The notes: generated from the sequence alone by a model not told the origin. DNA of 12,147 nucleotides from CAZQSL01 sp964595945 (GCA_964595945.1 CAZQSL010000107.1:1-12147); one strand, 5' to 3'; shown: positions 1-8,026, numbered from the stretch's first letter. Made by a program: numbers and translations.

Positions 1-1
1 G

Positions 2-478
2 AGCACGATTGTGCATCTGATGATCGATCGTCCCGAGCGTTTCCTCGATGCCTACAATCTGCCCAATGTACAGATCATTTCGGTACATCCCGAAGCCACT
101 CCCCACCTTGACCGCGCACTTCAGAAGATAAGGGAAATGGGTAAAAAGGCAGGCGTGGCCCTGAATCCTTCGACGCCGCTCGATGTGATCCAATGGGTCA
201 TGGACCGTGTCGATTTCATAATGATCATGACGGTCAATCCCGGGTTTGGCGGGCAGGATTTTATCGAGGCCATGAAACCAAAGATTGCGCAGGCCAAAGT
301 GATGATCGAAAATACGGGCCGACATATATGGCTTTCCATAGATGGCGGAGTGACTGACCGGAATGTCGCCTCGCTCCATGCGCTCGGAGCCGACTATTTT
401 GTTGCCGGCTCATACTTGCTTGGCGGTAAGAAGACTATTGAAAAGGCGATGCAGGACCTGCTCGCGGCTATTCACTAA
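2..478 (+). CDS. rpe: Ribulose-phosphate 3-epimerase, C-terminal part (5' end outside window)
   Basis: This enzyme interconverts ribulose 5-phosphate and xylulose 5-phosphate in the pentose phosphate pathway. It is a cytoplasmic, metal-dependent TIM barrel. The frame is already open at the left edge and reads STIVHLMIDRP, so the GTG at 11 is an internal Val codon and not a start. About 158 residues are present, and roughly 60-65 N-terminal residues of a usual 220-residue protein are missing. Family motifs appear in order: HLMI (metal-ligand His), ISVHPEAT, GVALNPSTPLD, the phosphate-binding MTVNPGFGGQ loop, SIDGGVT (catalytic and metal-binding Asp) and GADYFVAGS near the end. The stop is 40 nt before the next gene on the same strand, so the genes are probably cotranscribed. 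Nothing looks damaged in the visible part. Confidence 0.95.
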   Translation, partial: STIVHLMIDRPERFLDAYNLPNVQIISVHPEATPHLDRALQKIREMGKKAGVALNPSTPLDVIQWVMDRVDFIMIMTVNPGFGGQDFIEAMKPKIAQAKVMIENTGRHIWLSIDGGVTDRNVASLHALGADYFVAGSYLLGGKKTIEKAMQDLLAAIH

Positions 479-518
479 CGATACCCATCCTGTCAACAAA
501 GGCGGCGGCGACTGACTA

Positions 519-2426
519 ATGGTCAATGAAATCCTTGAAAAAAACACTGCGTGTCTTAACACCCTTTATCCTACTTTGCTGCAAGACCTCGAACGGTACG
601 AACGGGAAATCGAAAAACGGCCGGACTGCAATTATGTCGTGGAACTCGTCAAGGGCCGCAGAGGCAGCGACACCTTTGTAATGAAAACTCCCGATGGCCG
701 CGCACTCCACGGCAATTCCCTGTTCGACCCACTCAAGGAAGCCGAAAAGCGCATGTCATCCTTGTCCTTCGATAAAAAGGAAAGGGTTGTCCTGCTCGGA
801 TTTGGTTTTGGTTACGAAGTCAGATACCTTTTGTCCAGGATCGAGCATCCGATGATCATGGTCATTGAGCCTTCAGTCAAACTCTTCCGGCTTGCGCTCG
901 AATCGGTCGACCTTACCGATATTTTCGAAACCAGAAAAGTGCTGCTGACATTTGCTCTCGAAGCAAGCGACCTGAAGTATTATATCACTGCCAATGCTTC
1001 TTACATGACGCTGCCAGACTATGCGGTCAGGACTATCCCCCACATTACGCTGTTTCCGGGGATATATGACATTATCGAAAAGTCGATCAAAGAGTCCGGC
1101 AATTTTATGATGATGAACATGATTACTGTCATGCAGGCAGGAGCGGTGTTTCAGACAAATACCGCGATGAACTTCCGCCCCGCGCTCAAAAATCCCGGCA
1201 TACCACTTCTGTATAATAAATTCCAGGGCAGGCCAGTATTTGTAATCGCGCCCGGCCCGTCTCTCGAAAAAAATGTCCGGATGCTGCGCGCGGTCAAGGG
1301 TAAGGCCCTGATCATTGCCTGCGACACGGCGGTACGGCCACTGCTGCGCAACGGGATAGAGCCAGACTGTATCGCGACAATCGACTTTCAGCCGCTCAAC
1401 TATTTCAAGCTCAGGGGTGTCGATACATCGTTCGCCTATCTTTTGCCTTCGATCGAAGTGACACCATACATCCCACTCAATCACAAAGGCAGGATGTTCA
1501 ATTACTTTCATTCCGACACGACCGAACGCATCTTCAGCCCGATCCTCGGCCGCAAGGGCATCGTAGCCACGGGCGGATCGGTTTTGACTGATGCTTTCAG
1601 CATGGCTTGCATGTTCGGGGCTGATCCGGTGGTGCTGATGGGCGTCGATCTCGGGTTCCCGGGTAACAAATGGTATGCCGACGGCAGTTTTCGCAATGAA
1701 AAATATTCTGATGGCATCAAGGATATGAACCTCATCGAGATCGAAGATATTTATGGCGATCCAATGTTTACCTACGCGAGTTTCTATGAATTTCTGACGT
1801 GGTTCGGCCTGCGGGTGCCCAACATGCAGCGAAAGGTCATCGACGCGACAGAAGGAGGGGCAAAGATCAAGGGCACGATCATCAAACCTGTCGCTGAAGT
1901 GATTGACGAGTTTCTGAGTGAAACGCCTGAACGCACACCGCTCGAAATTCTTGATGAAGCATGGGAATCATATCAACCTCCCGATTACGATGTCGCACTC
2001 GAAACGATATCGCGGTTCATCGATGATTACCGGCATATTTCCACGGAACTCAAGCGAGGGCACAGGGATTGCAGTCGAGTCATCGACATGCTGAAACGCA
2101 CCAGATCGGTTGACAACAACAAGGAGCTCATCCGTCTGCTGCATCGCATCAACGATGCCAAGGAAGTATTGAAAGAAACTGACAAACAGGGCCATCTATG
2201 CTTCATCGCCCCAATGATGGAACGACAGTTCGCGGCCATACATTTTTTCGAGGGACAGGAAGACAATCCTGAAACCAGAGGTGACAGGGCCGGCTATATC
2301 AAAAGCATAGTCGAGCTTGACCATGAATTTTACGACAGGGTCATCAAGGCGTGCAACAACATGACGACCGTATTTGAAATGATACGTGGGGAGATGCTAC
2401 TTGAGAGAGATGAAGAATTCGTTTAA
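519..2426 (+). CDS. Maf/DUF115 family protein (motility-accessory glycosyltransferase-like)
   Basis: This is a 635-residue protein of the Maf (motility associated factor) / DUF115 group. In several flagellated bacteria, members transfer nonulosonic acids such as pseudaminic acid to flagellin; the DUF115 fold is also related to MptE-type pterin pyrophosphokinases. An N-terminal domain (about 20-130) contains GFGFGYEVRYLL followed by MVIEPS. The DUF115 core (about 225-400) has the diagnostic FVIAPGPSLEKN (GPSL at residues 246-249), then a region with IIACDTAVRPLL and CIATIDFQ, and later GMGVDLGF-like VVLMGVDLGFPGNKWYADGS. The C-terminal third is charged and helical. No signal peptide or membrane segment was seen, so it is probably cytoplasmic. 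The ATG at 519 has only a weak purine-rich region (AAAGGCGG) upstream. Its 3' end overlaps the PseB-like gene, which supports a glycosylation role. The acceptor and sugar are not visible here, and no flagellin gene is in the window. Confidence 0.85.
   Translation: MVNEILEKNTACLNTLYPTLLQDLERYEREIEKRPDCNYVVELVKGRRGSDTFVMKTPDGRALHGNSLFDPLKEAEKRMSSLSFDKKERVVLLGFGFGYEVRYLLSRIEHPMIMVIEPSVKLFRLALESVDLTDIFETRKVLLTFALEASDLKYYITANASYMTLPDYAVRTIPHITLFPGIYDIIEKSIKESGNFMMMNMITVMQAGAVFQTNTAMNFRPALKNPGIPLLYNKFQGRPVFVIAPGPSLEKNVRMLRAVKGKALIIACDTAVRPLLRNGIEPDCIATIDFQPLNYFKLRGVDTSFAYLLPSIEVTPYIPLNHKGRMFNYFHSDTTERIFSPILGRKGIVATGGSVLTDAFSMACMFGADPVVLMGVDLGFPGNKWYADGSFRNEKYSDGIKDMNLIEIEDIYGDPMFTYASFYEFLTWFGLRVPNMQRKVIDATEGGAKIKGTIIKPVAEVIDEFLSETPERTPLEILDEAWESYQPPDYDVALETISRFIDDYRHISTELKRGHRDCSRVIDMLKRTRSVDNNKELIRLLHRINDAKEVLKETDKQGHLCFIAPMMERQFAAIHFFEGQEDNPETRGDRAGYIKSIVELDHEFYDRVIKACNNMTTVFEMIRGEMLLERDEEFV
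2388..2393 (+). promoter_or_regulatory. Ribosome binding site that favours the TTG start of the PseB-like gene
   Basis: GGGGAG lies inside the end of the DUF115 gene, 7 nt before TTG 2401 but 16 nt before ATG 2410. The spacing favours the TTG start. This is an inference from spacing only. Confidence 0.5.
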
Positions 2427-3438
2427 AGACAGCGTGGTCCTGATCACAGGCGGTACGGGTACCATCGGGCAGGCGCTGACACGTGGAATACTCGCGTGCG
2501 AACCCCGTGTCGTACGTATTTTCAGCCGCGACGAGTCAAAGCAGTATGACATGCAGAAGGAACACCGTGGAGACCGGCGCCTCCGTTTTTTCATTGGCGA
2601 CGTGCGCGACAAGGAGCGGCTTCTCCACGCGATGGATTCCGTGGATTACGTCTTTCACACTGCTGCCATGAAGCATGTGATCGCTTGTGAATACAATCCC
2701 TTCGAAGCTCTTAAAACCAATCTCATCGGAACAAAAAACGTCATCGAGTCGAGCCTCGAATGCGGCGTAAAAAAAGCGATCCTTACAAGCACTGACAAAG
2801 CAACGAATCCATGCAATACCATGGGTGTCTCAAAGCTCTTTGCCGAAAGGCTTTTTACTGCCGCAAACTACTACAAGGGAAAGAGCCGCACGGTATTCGC
2901 ATCGGTGCGTTTTGGCAATATACTTGGCTCCAGAGGATCGGTTTTCCCAGTTTTCAGGACACAGATCGAAAAAGGGGGGCCCATAACGCTGACCGATCCG
3001 GCTATGACCCGATTTGTGCAGACACGGGAAGACGCGCTGAAATTCATTTTCCACGCGACATCGCTTGCCCGTGGCGGCGAGATTTTCATATCGAAAATGC
3101 CAGTCGTACGCATGAGCGATTTTACGGATATCATGCTTGAGCTTTTTGCCACCGAAGAGATGCGCAGGACTATCAAAACCGAAATCATCGGCGCACAGCC
3201 CGGCGAAAAATTCTACGAGGAAATTATGACTGACGAGGAAGCCACCCGCGCGGTCGAACTCGATGACATGTTTATCCTCAAGCCTCAGGTGCCCGATCTT
3301 TTTGAAACCGAATTCAAGTATCCGGGCCAGCGTAAACCGTCTGTTTCCAAATACACTTCAGATGATGATGTCCCTATTTCGAAAGACGAACTCCGCAACC
3401 TTTTGCAGGGGGTTGCCGAAAGTTTCAGGCAGATTTGA
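2401..3438 (+). CDS. UDP-N-acetylglucosamine 4,6-dehydratase, PseB/CapE-like
   Basis: This is an extended short-chain dehydrogenase that would convert UDP-GlcNAc to a 4-keto-6-deoxy sugar, the first step toward pseudaminic acid or related surface sugars. The Rossmann signature GGTGTIG is at residues 17-23, followed by FIGDVRDKERL, AAMKHV, ALKTNLIGTKNVIE, STDKAT (130-135), MGVSK (141-145), then SVRFGNILGSRGSV, DPAMTRF and the C-terminal family motif GAQPGEKFYEE. At 345 residues it is close to the family norm of 330-350. The usual Tyr of YxxxK is Met141, as in the CapE/PglF branch. TTG 2401 is chosen because GGGGAG (2388-2393) sits 7 nt upstream; ATG 2410 is the alternative but lacks a well-spaced site. 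Either start overlaps the DUF115 gene (stop 2426), which implies coupled translation. The specific product (inverting or retaining) cannot be read directly. Confidence 0.88.
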   Translation: MREMKNSFKDSVVLITGGTGTIGQALTRGILACEPRVVRIFSRDESKQYDMQKEHRGDRRLRFFIGDVRDKERLLHAMDSVDYVFHTAAMKHVIACEYNPFEALKTNLIGTKNVIESSLECGVKKAILTSTDKATNPCNTMGVSKLFAERLFTAANYYKGKSRTVFASVRFGNILGSRGSVFPVFRTQIEKGGPITLTDPAMTRFVQTREDALKFIFHATSLARGGEIFISKMPVVRMSDFTDIMLELFATEEMRRTIKTEIIGAQPGEKFYEEIMTDEEATRAVELDDMFILKPQVPDLFETEFKYPGQRKPSVSKYTSDDDVPISKDELRNLLQGVAESFRQI

Positions 3439-3541
3439 TCCCATTGCATTAAGCTCCATACACAGGACATATCCAGAAAATGATGATGGAATGTTGCCCC
3501 GGTATGTGGCTGATGGAGATGGGTTTGTGACAGTGAGAATG

Positions 3542-4816
3542 CTATTGCAGGAAAGTGATTGTAAGGGTTGCTTCTTTTGCCGGAAATGACAGCTTTGAGG
3601 ATTTCGTTTTTTTGCCAGGATCGCTGCCGGTGAGTCGAAATTCGCGGGGCTGCATTGCGAGACGTTCGGAAGCATTGGAGTATATCGCGTCGATGTCATC
3701 GCGGATAGAAGCTATCACGCCGTATTCGGCCGTGATGGAGAGTGTGTTGCCGATACGTTTGATGATGGCGCCCTTGAATTCTTCGGGGAGAGACGCGCGG
3801 ATGTTGCGTTCGCACTGATCTGCCGCTGACTCGGGGTATTGCACGTGGTAAGTGTCGGAAAACTTGATGGGCTGGCTGGAATTGGAAGTGGCGGGTATGG
3901 ATTTGCGGAGTGAAGGGCTTGATTCGGTTGTGTTTTTTTCGTCTACCACTGCTGTTTCGGTCGTAAGAGAAAGACTGCTTCGCCGGGCTGGGGCGGATGT
4001 GTAGAAGCTTGGGAAGTATGAGGCGCGGGAACTGCCGCCTGTGGCATGGGCGACGGTGGTGATACCTGGGTGTCCGTAGTAGCCGGCTGGTTTGTATGAT
4101 TCATAGCTGTCGTAATCTGTCCTTGCAATGTTGGCAGAAGCGGCGGCGCGTGGCTGGCCGAAAACCCGGACTCGGGGGCGCTCCGAGGGTAGGGATTTTG
4201 TATGGTGGTTTGATGCTTTCAATGCTTCCGTACGATAGTCCAGAGAGGAAATAGCGGTTTCGCGAATGCTGCGGGCGCCGGCATTGCTGCCGGCAGATAG
4301 TTTTTCTGATGGAGAAGGAATTGCGGTATGAAATGAGGACTGCCCGTGTCTTGATGATGGAGGGATGGCTGGCGGCGGGATGGATTTTTTTGTAGTTAGC
4401 TCGGCGTCGAAGATAGCGGTGGCGGATGTGTCGGACAAGGCCGATGAATCATAAGTGGCATCGGAATATTTTGCGTTGGAAGATGAAACCATGTCAGTCG
4501 GGGGAGAGAGATGATTGGAGAGAATGATGGCGAAAGCGAAAGCCGCGGCGAGAGGCAGGACATGGGGCAGAGGGCGCAGAGTACGCCGGAAAAGGTTCCG
4601 TTTTTCGATGGTGATGTGGATTTTTGACAGTATCTGATCTGGCGCTTCGAGGCGGCAGCATTCGGAAATGAAACAGCATACCTGTCTGTACTGGGTGACT
4701 TCGCGTGAGCAGCTCGGGCATTCAGCCACATGCGCTTCCGCCCGCTTGTACTCGAATTCGGTCAGTTCGCGGTCGATGTATGAGTGCATGATCTGTCTGA
4801 ATTCCTGACAGTTCAT
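3542..4816 (-). CDS. Transmembrane zinc-finger anti-sigma factor
   Basis: This 424-residue protein probably holds the upstream-encoded ECF sigma factor inactive at the membrane. Residues 1-54 form a ZAS/zf-HC2-type domain: MNCQEF at the start, then H29-x3-C33-x2-C36 (HVAECPSC), plus further Cys at 47, 48, 53 and 54. One hydrophobic segment covers about 85-103. Residues 105-320 are Ser/Thr/Pro/Ala-rich low complexity, presumably periplasmic. The last 100 or so residues look folded (CERNIRASLPEEF, ITAEYGVIASIRDDIDAIY), but I do not recognise the domain. The frame is open further upstream into the sigma gene, but ATG 4816 is chosen because it overlaps the sigma stop as TAATG and begins exactly at the Zn-finger domain. 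The exported part is unusually long for this class. The family assignment is firm; the signal it senses is unknown. Confidence 0.82.
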   Translation of the reverse strand: MNCQEFRQIMHSYIDRELTEFEYKRAEAHVAECPSCSREVTQYRQVCCFISECCRLEAPDQILSKIHITIEKRNLFRRTLRPLPHVLPLAAAFAFAIILSNHLSPPTDMVSSSNAKYSDATYDSSALSDTSATAIFDAELTTKKSIPPPAIPPSSRHGQSSFHTAIPSPSEKLSAGSNAGARSIRETAISSLDYRTEALKASNHHTKSLPSERPRVRVFGQPRAAASANIARTDYDSYESYKPAGYYGHPGITTVAHATGGSSRASYFPSFYTSAPARRSSLSLTTETAVVDEKNTTESSPSLRKSIPATSNSSQPIKFSDTYHVQYPESAADQCERNIRASLPEEFKGAIIKRIGNTLSITAEYGVIASIRDDIDAIYSNASERLAMQPREFRLTGSDPGKKTKSSKLSFPAKEATLTITFLQ

Positions 4817-5481
4817 TATGCTTCGCCTCCGGGTCCTACGATTCCCTGTTTGACAAGTTTCTCTCTCATCAGCAGCCTTGCCCGGGCGAGGCGGGATTTG
4901 ACAGTGCCTATTTCGCAACCGATGACGCCGGCTATCTGCTCGTAGGAGAGTTCGTTTATATCTTTCAGAGTGATTACCTGCCGGTAGTGCTCGGGAAGTT
5001 CGGCGATACATGTTTTTACGATTGCCGCGGTATCGCGGCGGTCCGTGACGAGTTCGGGGCTATGGCTGTTGTCGGGTACGATGTCAAGGATGGAGAGTCT
5101 GGACTCGGGGTCTGACTTGTCGCGTTTGTTGTCGTACCGTCTTTTTGCTCTGATGGAATTGTAATTTCGCGCGTTTTTACACGTCGAAGAAGCTATGGTA
5201 AAGAGCCAGGTGCTGAAGCTCGACTCGCGGCGGAAGCGGTCGATATGGGTATAGATGCGCAGAAATATGTCCTGTGTGGTTTCGCGGGCGGTTTCCACGT
5301 CGCCGAGCATCTGATACGCATAGGAATAGACCCGGTCCGCATAGCGTGCCACGAGAGTATCGAACGCGGCCATATCGCCCGTCTGGCATCGAGCGACGAG
5401 CTCGTCATCTGCCGCATAGTGGCTGAGAGTGCCGGACACAGTCCCTGTTGTTTTCAATGTGTTATGTTTCCATCCGCTCAT
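4816..5481 (-). CDS. ECF-type RNA polymerase sigma factor
   Basis: This 221-residue sigma-70 family protein has only regions 2 and 4, as in the extracytoplasmic function group. Region 2 spans about 39-105 (AFDTLVARYADRVYSYAYQM, TTQDIFLRIY, STWLFTIASS). A charged linker follows (RAKRRYDNKRDKSDPES). Region 4 spans about 155-207 (LPEHYRQVITLKDINELSYE, then EIGTVKSRLARARLLMREKL), containing the helix-turn-helix. The gene is coupled to its anti-sigma gene by TAATG. ATG 5481 is the longest start, but it has no recognisable ribosome binding site and would lie only a few nt after the predicted transcription start. TTG 5457 or GTG 5439 are possible later starts, and homology would begin only at about residue 25. 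It is probably autoregulated through the GGAAC/GTCAAA promoter directly upstream. Confidence 0.92.
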   Translation of the reverse strand: MSGWKHNTLKTTGTVSGTLSHYAADDELVARCQTGDMAAFDTLVARYADRVYSYAYQMLGDVETARETTQDIFLRIYTHIDRFRRESSFSTWLFTIASSTCKNARNYNSIRAKRRYDNKRDKSDPESRLSILDIVPDNSHSPELVTDRRDTAAIVKTCIAELPEHYRQVITLKDINELSYEQIAGVIGCEIGTVKSRLARARLLMREKLVKQGIVGPGGEA

Positions 5482-5492
5482 AGCTGTTATTG

Positions 5493-5520
5493 TTTGACAC
5501 CCGGGTCCCGGGGCGGTTCC
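5493..5520 (-). promoter_or_regulatory. Putative ECF-type autoregulatory promoter of the sigma/anti-sigma operon
   Basis: Read on the - strand, GGAAC (5520-5516) is followed 17 nt later by GTCAAA (5498-5493). This matches the geometry and bases of sigma-E-type promoters (GGAACTT, then TCAAA). The spacer contains the palindrome CCCGGGTCCCGGG (5500-5512). An A-rich tract (5522-5539) upstream could act as an UP element. The start point would fall near 5486, only about 5 nt before ATG 5481. Confidence 0.55.
5500..5512. repeat. Palindrome in the promoter spacer
   Basis: CCCGGGTCCCGGG is an inverted repeat of two 6-nt arms around one base, and also a direct repeat of CCCGGG. It sits between the proposed -35 and -10 elements of the sigma operon, where a bound protein could block or reshape transcription. 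The role as operator is inference. Confidence 0.4.
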
Positions 5521-5553
5521 TGAAAAATAAAAAAAAAACAGGCGCAGCCACGT

Positions 5554-5582
5554 TTGAACGATACGTGTCTATCTGATATTAT
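5554..5582 (+). promoter_or_regulatory. Housekeeping-type promoter of the TPR protein gene
   Basis: TTGAAC (5554-5559) and TATTAT (5577-5582) are separated by exactly 17 nt. TG at 5574-5575 gives an extended -10 (TGATATTAT). Transcription would begin near 5589, about 50 nt before ATG 5641. The promoter therefore overlaps the longest possible ORF start (TTG 5554) and argues against it. Confidence 0.65.
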
Positions 5583-5640
5583 ACATTTTTATACAAATCG
5601 CTGCTATCGGGAGCGAAAACTACAGAAACAGGCGGCAGGT

Positions 5641-7986
5641 ATGCAAAAGAGCATCAAAATCGCATTCGCAATAGTCGTATCGACGATCATCATGGCTCTG
5701 TCCGGGCAGGACGCCGCAGCCGGGAAAGGGTACTATCCTGTCGTCGACTGGACATATCGCATCAAGCCTCAAATATCGGGGAATGTCTTCTCCTTATCCG
5801 ATGGCATGATCGCAGTCGCGAGTGACGATAATTCCCTACATTTCATCGACGCGGCGACGGGTAGTGCTTTGTGGGTTTACAGCTTTGGCAGCGCGCCGGC
5901 AGTGTACAATCTTGGCAGCGGGCGCTATGCGGTCTTTTCCGGCAGCCACCTTCACATACTCGATCTCGCCATGAAAAGACGCGTGGCTACTTACAGACTC
6001 GCGGATCCCGTCTTTTCGCTGCATTACTCCGCCGTGCTCAAAAGAATCTCCGTGACTTATCCTGATGGCAACATCGTCATGCTCTCCACTCAATATGAGA
6101 GAGAACCGTTCAAAAACGAAAAGCCCGACTCCAGATTTATCCCGGTAGGCAAGGCCTCGAAACCGCTGTATCCGGATATACATGGAGCGATGACACTCAG
6201 ATTTTCGGGAGAAGCCGTTTCGGCATGGGCACCCGGCGCGGCGACAGCCACATGGCGCTTCGAGCCCGAATACAGTCTCACCGGAGCATGGGCGGGGATT
6301 GACGATACGCACATCGCACTTCTCGGCGCCGAAGGCGATATGCCTGTCATCGACACCAGGACCGGCGAAGTCTCGAACCTTTCCGATCTTGCCGAACTTA
6401 TCGACATGCGCTTCTGGGACGATCCGCCTGAAATGCTCGACAACTACGCAACCGCTGACATGGTTGCATCAAGCCCGCGAGAAATCCTCATCACCGGTTT
6501 TTCCAACATCTCGAAAATCCGTTTCGAGCAGTTCCCCCGCGAGATCAGTCTTCAGGGGAAAGCCAGACGCTCAGGCGATACCACTGCCGCCTGGGCAATG
6601 CAGAAAGCCATCACGGAATGGGACAACAAACGCTATCCGGAAGCTATCAGGGGATTGCGGGAAATCGTCTCGATCTGGCCACAGGACGCCGTGGCGCGGC
6701 TGTTTCTCGGCATGGCCTATTCTTCTACTGGAAATTATGAATCGGCGGTGTTCGAACTGCGCAACGGACTCGAAATCAATCCTGGCAATATCGACATACG
6801 AACCAATCTCGCCGGCAACTACCTGCAATTGCTCAACCAGGCTCCACCAGAGTCACGTGTCGAAACAGCCCTCAAGACATATCATCTCCTGATCACTCTC
6901 CAGCCCCATGTCGAGGGTTACTACCGTGCGCTCGCGGAAATCATGATCAGCAGCGACAAGAGCGAAGACGCGGCCAGGACGCTTGAGGCATATTTCCACA
7001 ACGGATTTCCGGACGTTCACACATTTTCGCTTCTGCTCGCGGCCTACTACCTGTCCGACAAACGTGACAAGCTCGAAAATACCCTCAATCAAATGGATGC
7101 CTACTACCCGGACAACTCGATAACCGATTACTACAGAGTGAAAATATACAGCAAATCAGGCCGGTACGGCAAAGCCGTCAAAGCCTACGCGAAAGCATCG
7201 AAAGTGCCATTGCAGGATGTCATCGGCAAATACGGTGTTGCGGGCTACATCGCATCCGGCAGCGGGTTTTTCTACGGCAGCGCGCTGATGCTTTACGGCA
7301 GATATTCCGAAGGTATCGAGGTGCTCGACAAATTCGTTGTCGGGCTTCCTTCATCATCTGAAATCGCAGCAGCCGGGGGATGGGATAAGCTGACCATGGA
7401 CAAAGCGGCCTCGATTTCCAAAATATATGGCGGCAAAAGCGTAATGCTCCTGAAAACCGAAAGTTCTTACCGGCCTTATGCCATGATGTCGATTGCTCAG
7501 GGATACATGTACCTCGGCAATTCCGCCGAAGCCGTCAAATATCTCAAAATGGCGCTTGAAGAGTCTTCAAGCGATATGGAAAGCAGAGATATCAAAGCTT
7601 TCTCAGGATACATCATGTGTTCGCTCGGAGTCGATATCGAAACAGCCTCCGGATATGTCACCGACGCATATACATCCCATCCTCAGGATGCGGCATATAT
7701 GCGAAATATGGCGGTCTGCCTCGCCGCGAACGGCAAAAGGGAGCAATCGGAAGAAATGTTCTTAAAGGCGCTTTCGACCGGCATTCCGGTCGAACTCCTC
7801 AACTATGAATACGGGAAATTCCTGCTCGCGGCTGGCAGAGCGGGAAAAGCCGCCGAGTATTTTCGCAAGGAACTTGACATCTCCCCCGATATGCAGGTAG
7901 TCCGCGCCGCGTATGCAAAAGCGGTCGCAAAGTCTCAAAAGCCCGAGAATTCCCGGAAAGCAGCTAAGAAAAAACGAACGAAATAG
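5641..7986 (+). CDS. Secreted beta-propeller plus TPR-repeat protein
   Basis: This 781-residue protein is probably exported. ATG 5641 is chosen because it follows a purine-rich AGGCGG, begins a good signal peptide (MQKSIKIAFAIVVSTIIMAL, likely cut near DAAAG) and lies downstream of the promoter. Residues about 30-300 contain PQQ/WD-like blades such as ISLHFIDAATGSALW-type segments (NSLHFIDAATGSALWVYSFG, VIDTRTGEV). Residues about 317-770 are tetratricopeptide repeats (RYPEAIRGLREIVSIWPQDA, NYESAVFELRNGLEINPGN, NSAEAVKYLKMALEES, GRAGKAAEYFRKELDISPD). The tail is very basic (RKAAKKKRTK). Such proteins are scaffolds for envelope assemblies; no enzyme active site is seen. It is transcribed divergently from the sigma operon across a 160-nt interval, which suggests but does not prove a functional link. 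The exact partner is unknown. Confidence 0.8.
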   Translation: MQKSIKIAFAIVVSTIIMALSGQDAAAGKGYYPVVDWTYRIKPQISGNVFSLSDGMIAVASDDNSLHFIDAATGSALWVYSFGSAPAVYNLGSGRYAVFSGSHLHILDLAMKRRVATYRLADPVFSLHYSAVLKRISVTYPDGNIVMLSTQYEREPFKNEKPDSRFIPVGKASKPLYPDIHGAMTLRFSGEAVSAWAPGAATATWRFEPEYSLTGAWAGIDDTHIALLGAEGDMPVIDTRTGEVSNLSDLAELIDMRFWDDPPEMLDNYATADMVASSPREILITGFSNISKIRFEQFPREISLQGKARRSGDTTAAWAMQKAITEWDNKRYPEAIRGLREIVSIWPQDAVARLFLGMAYSSTGNYESAVFELRNGLEINPGNIDIRTNLAGNYLQLLNQAPPESRVETALKTYHLLITLQPHVEGYYRALAEIMISSDKSEDAARTLEAYFHNGFPDVHTFSLLLAAYYLSDKRDKLENTLNQMDAYYPDNSITDYYRVKIYSKSGRYGKAVKAYAKASKVPLQDVIGKYGVAGYIASGSGFFYGSALMLYGRYSEGIEVLDKFVVGLPSSSEIAAAGGWDKLTMDKAASISKIYGGKSVMLLKTESSYRPYAMMSIAQGYMYLGNSAEAVKYLKMALEESSSDMESRDIKAFSGYIMCSLGVDIETASGYVTDAYTSHPQDAAYMRNMAVCLAANGKREQSEEMFLKALSTGIPVELLNYEYGKFLLAAGRAGKAAEYFRKELDISPDMQVVRAAYAKAVAKSQKPENSRKAAKKKRTK

Positions 7987-8026
7987 CCGTGTCTGCAATT
8001 ATTTCTGCCTGATATCGCATGAGGGG

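Noticed and set aside
873..1511. 212-residue - strand ORF
   Set aside because: It is antisense to the conserved DUF115 core and shows no family motif.
3439..3541. Terminator sought between the convergent PseB-like and anti-sigma genes
   Set aside because: No stem with a following U-tract was found on either strand.
4817..5011. Upstream extension of the anti-sigma ORF by 65 codons
   Set aside because: It lies entirely inside the sigma factor gene in another frame, and the zinc-finger domain begins at ATG 4816.
5494..5522. Perfect TTGACA (5494-5499) as a + strand -35
   Set aside because: No acceptable -10 lies 16-18 nt downstream; the same bases are better explained as the - strand GTCAAA element.
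5554..5640. TTG 5554 as start of the TPR protein
   Set aside because: It coincides with the -35 of a good promoter whose RNA would begin near 5589; ATG 5641 opens a proper signal peptide.
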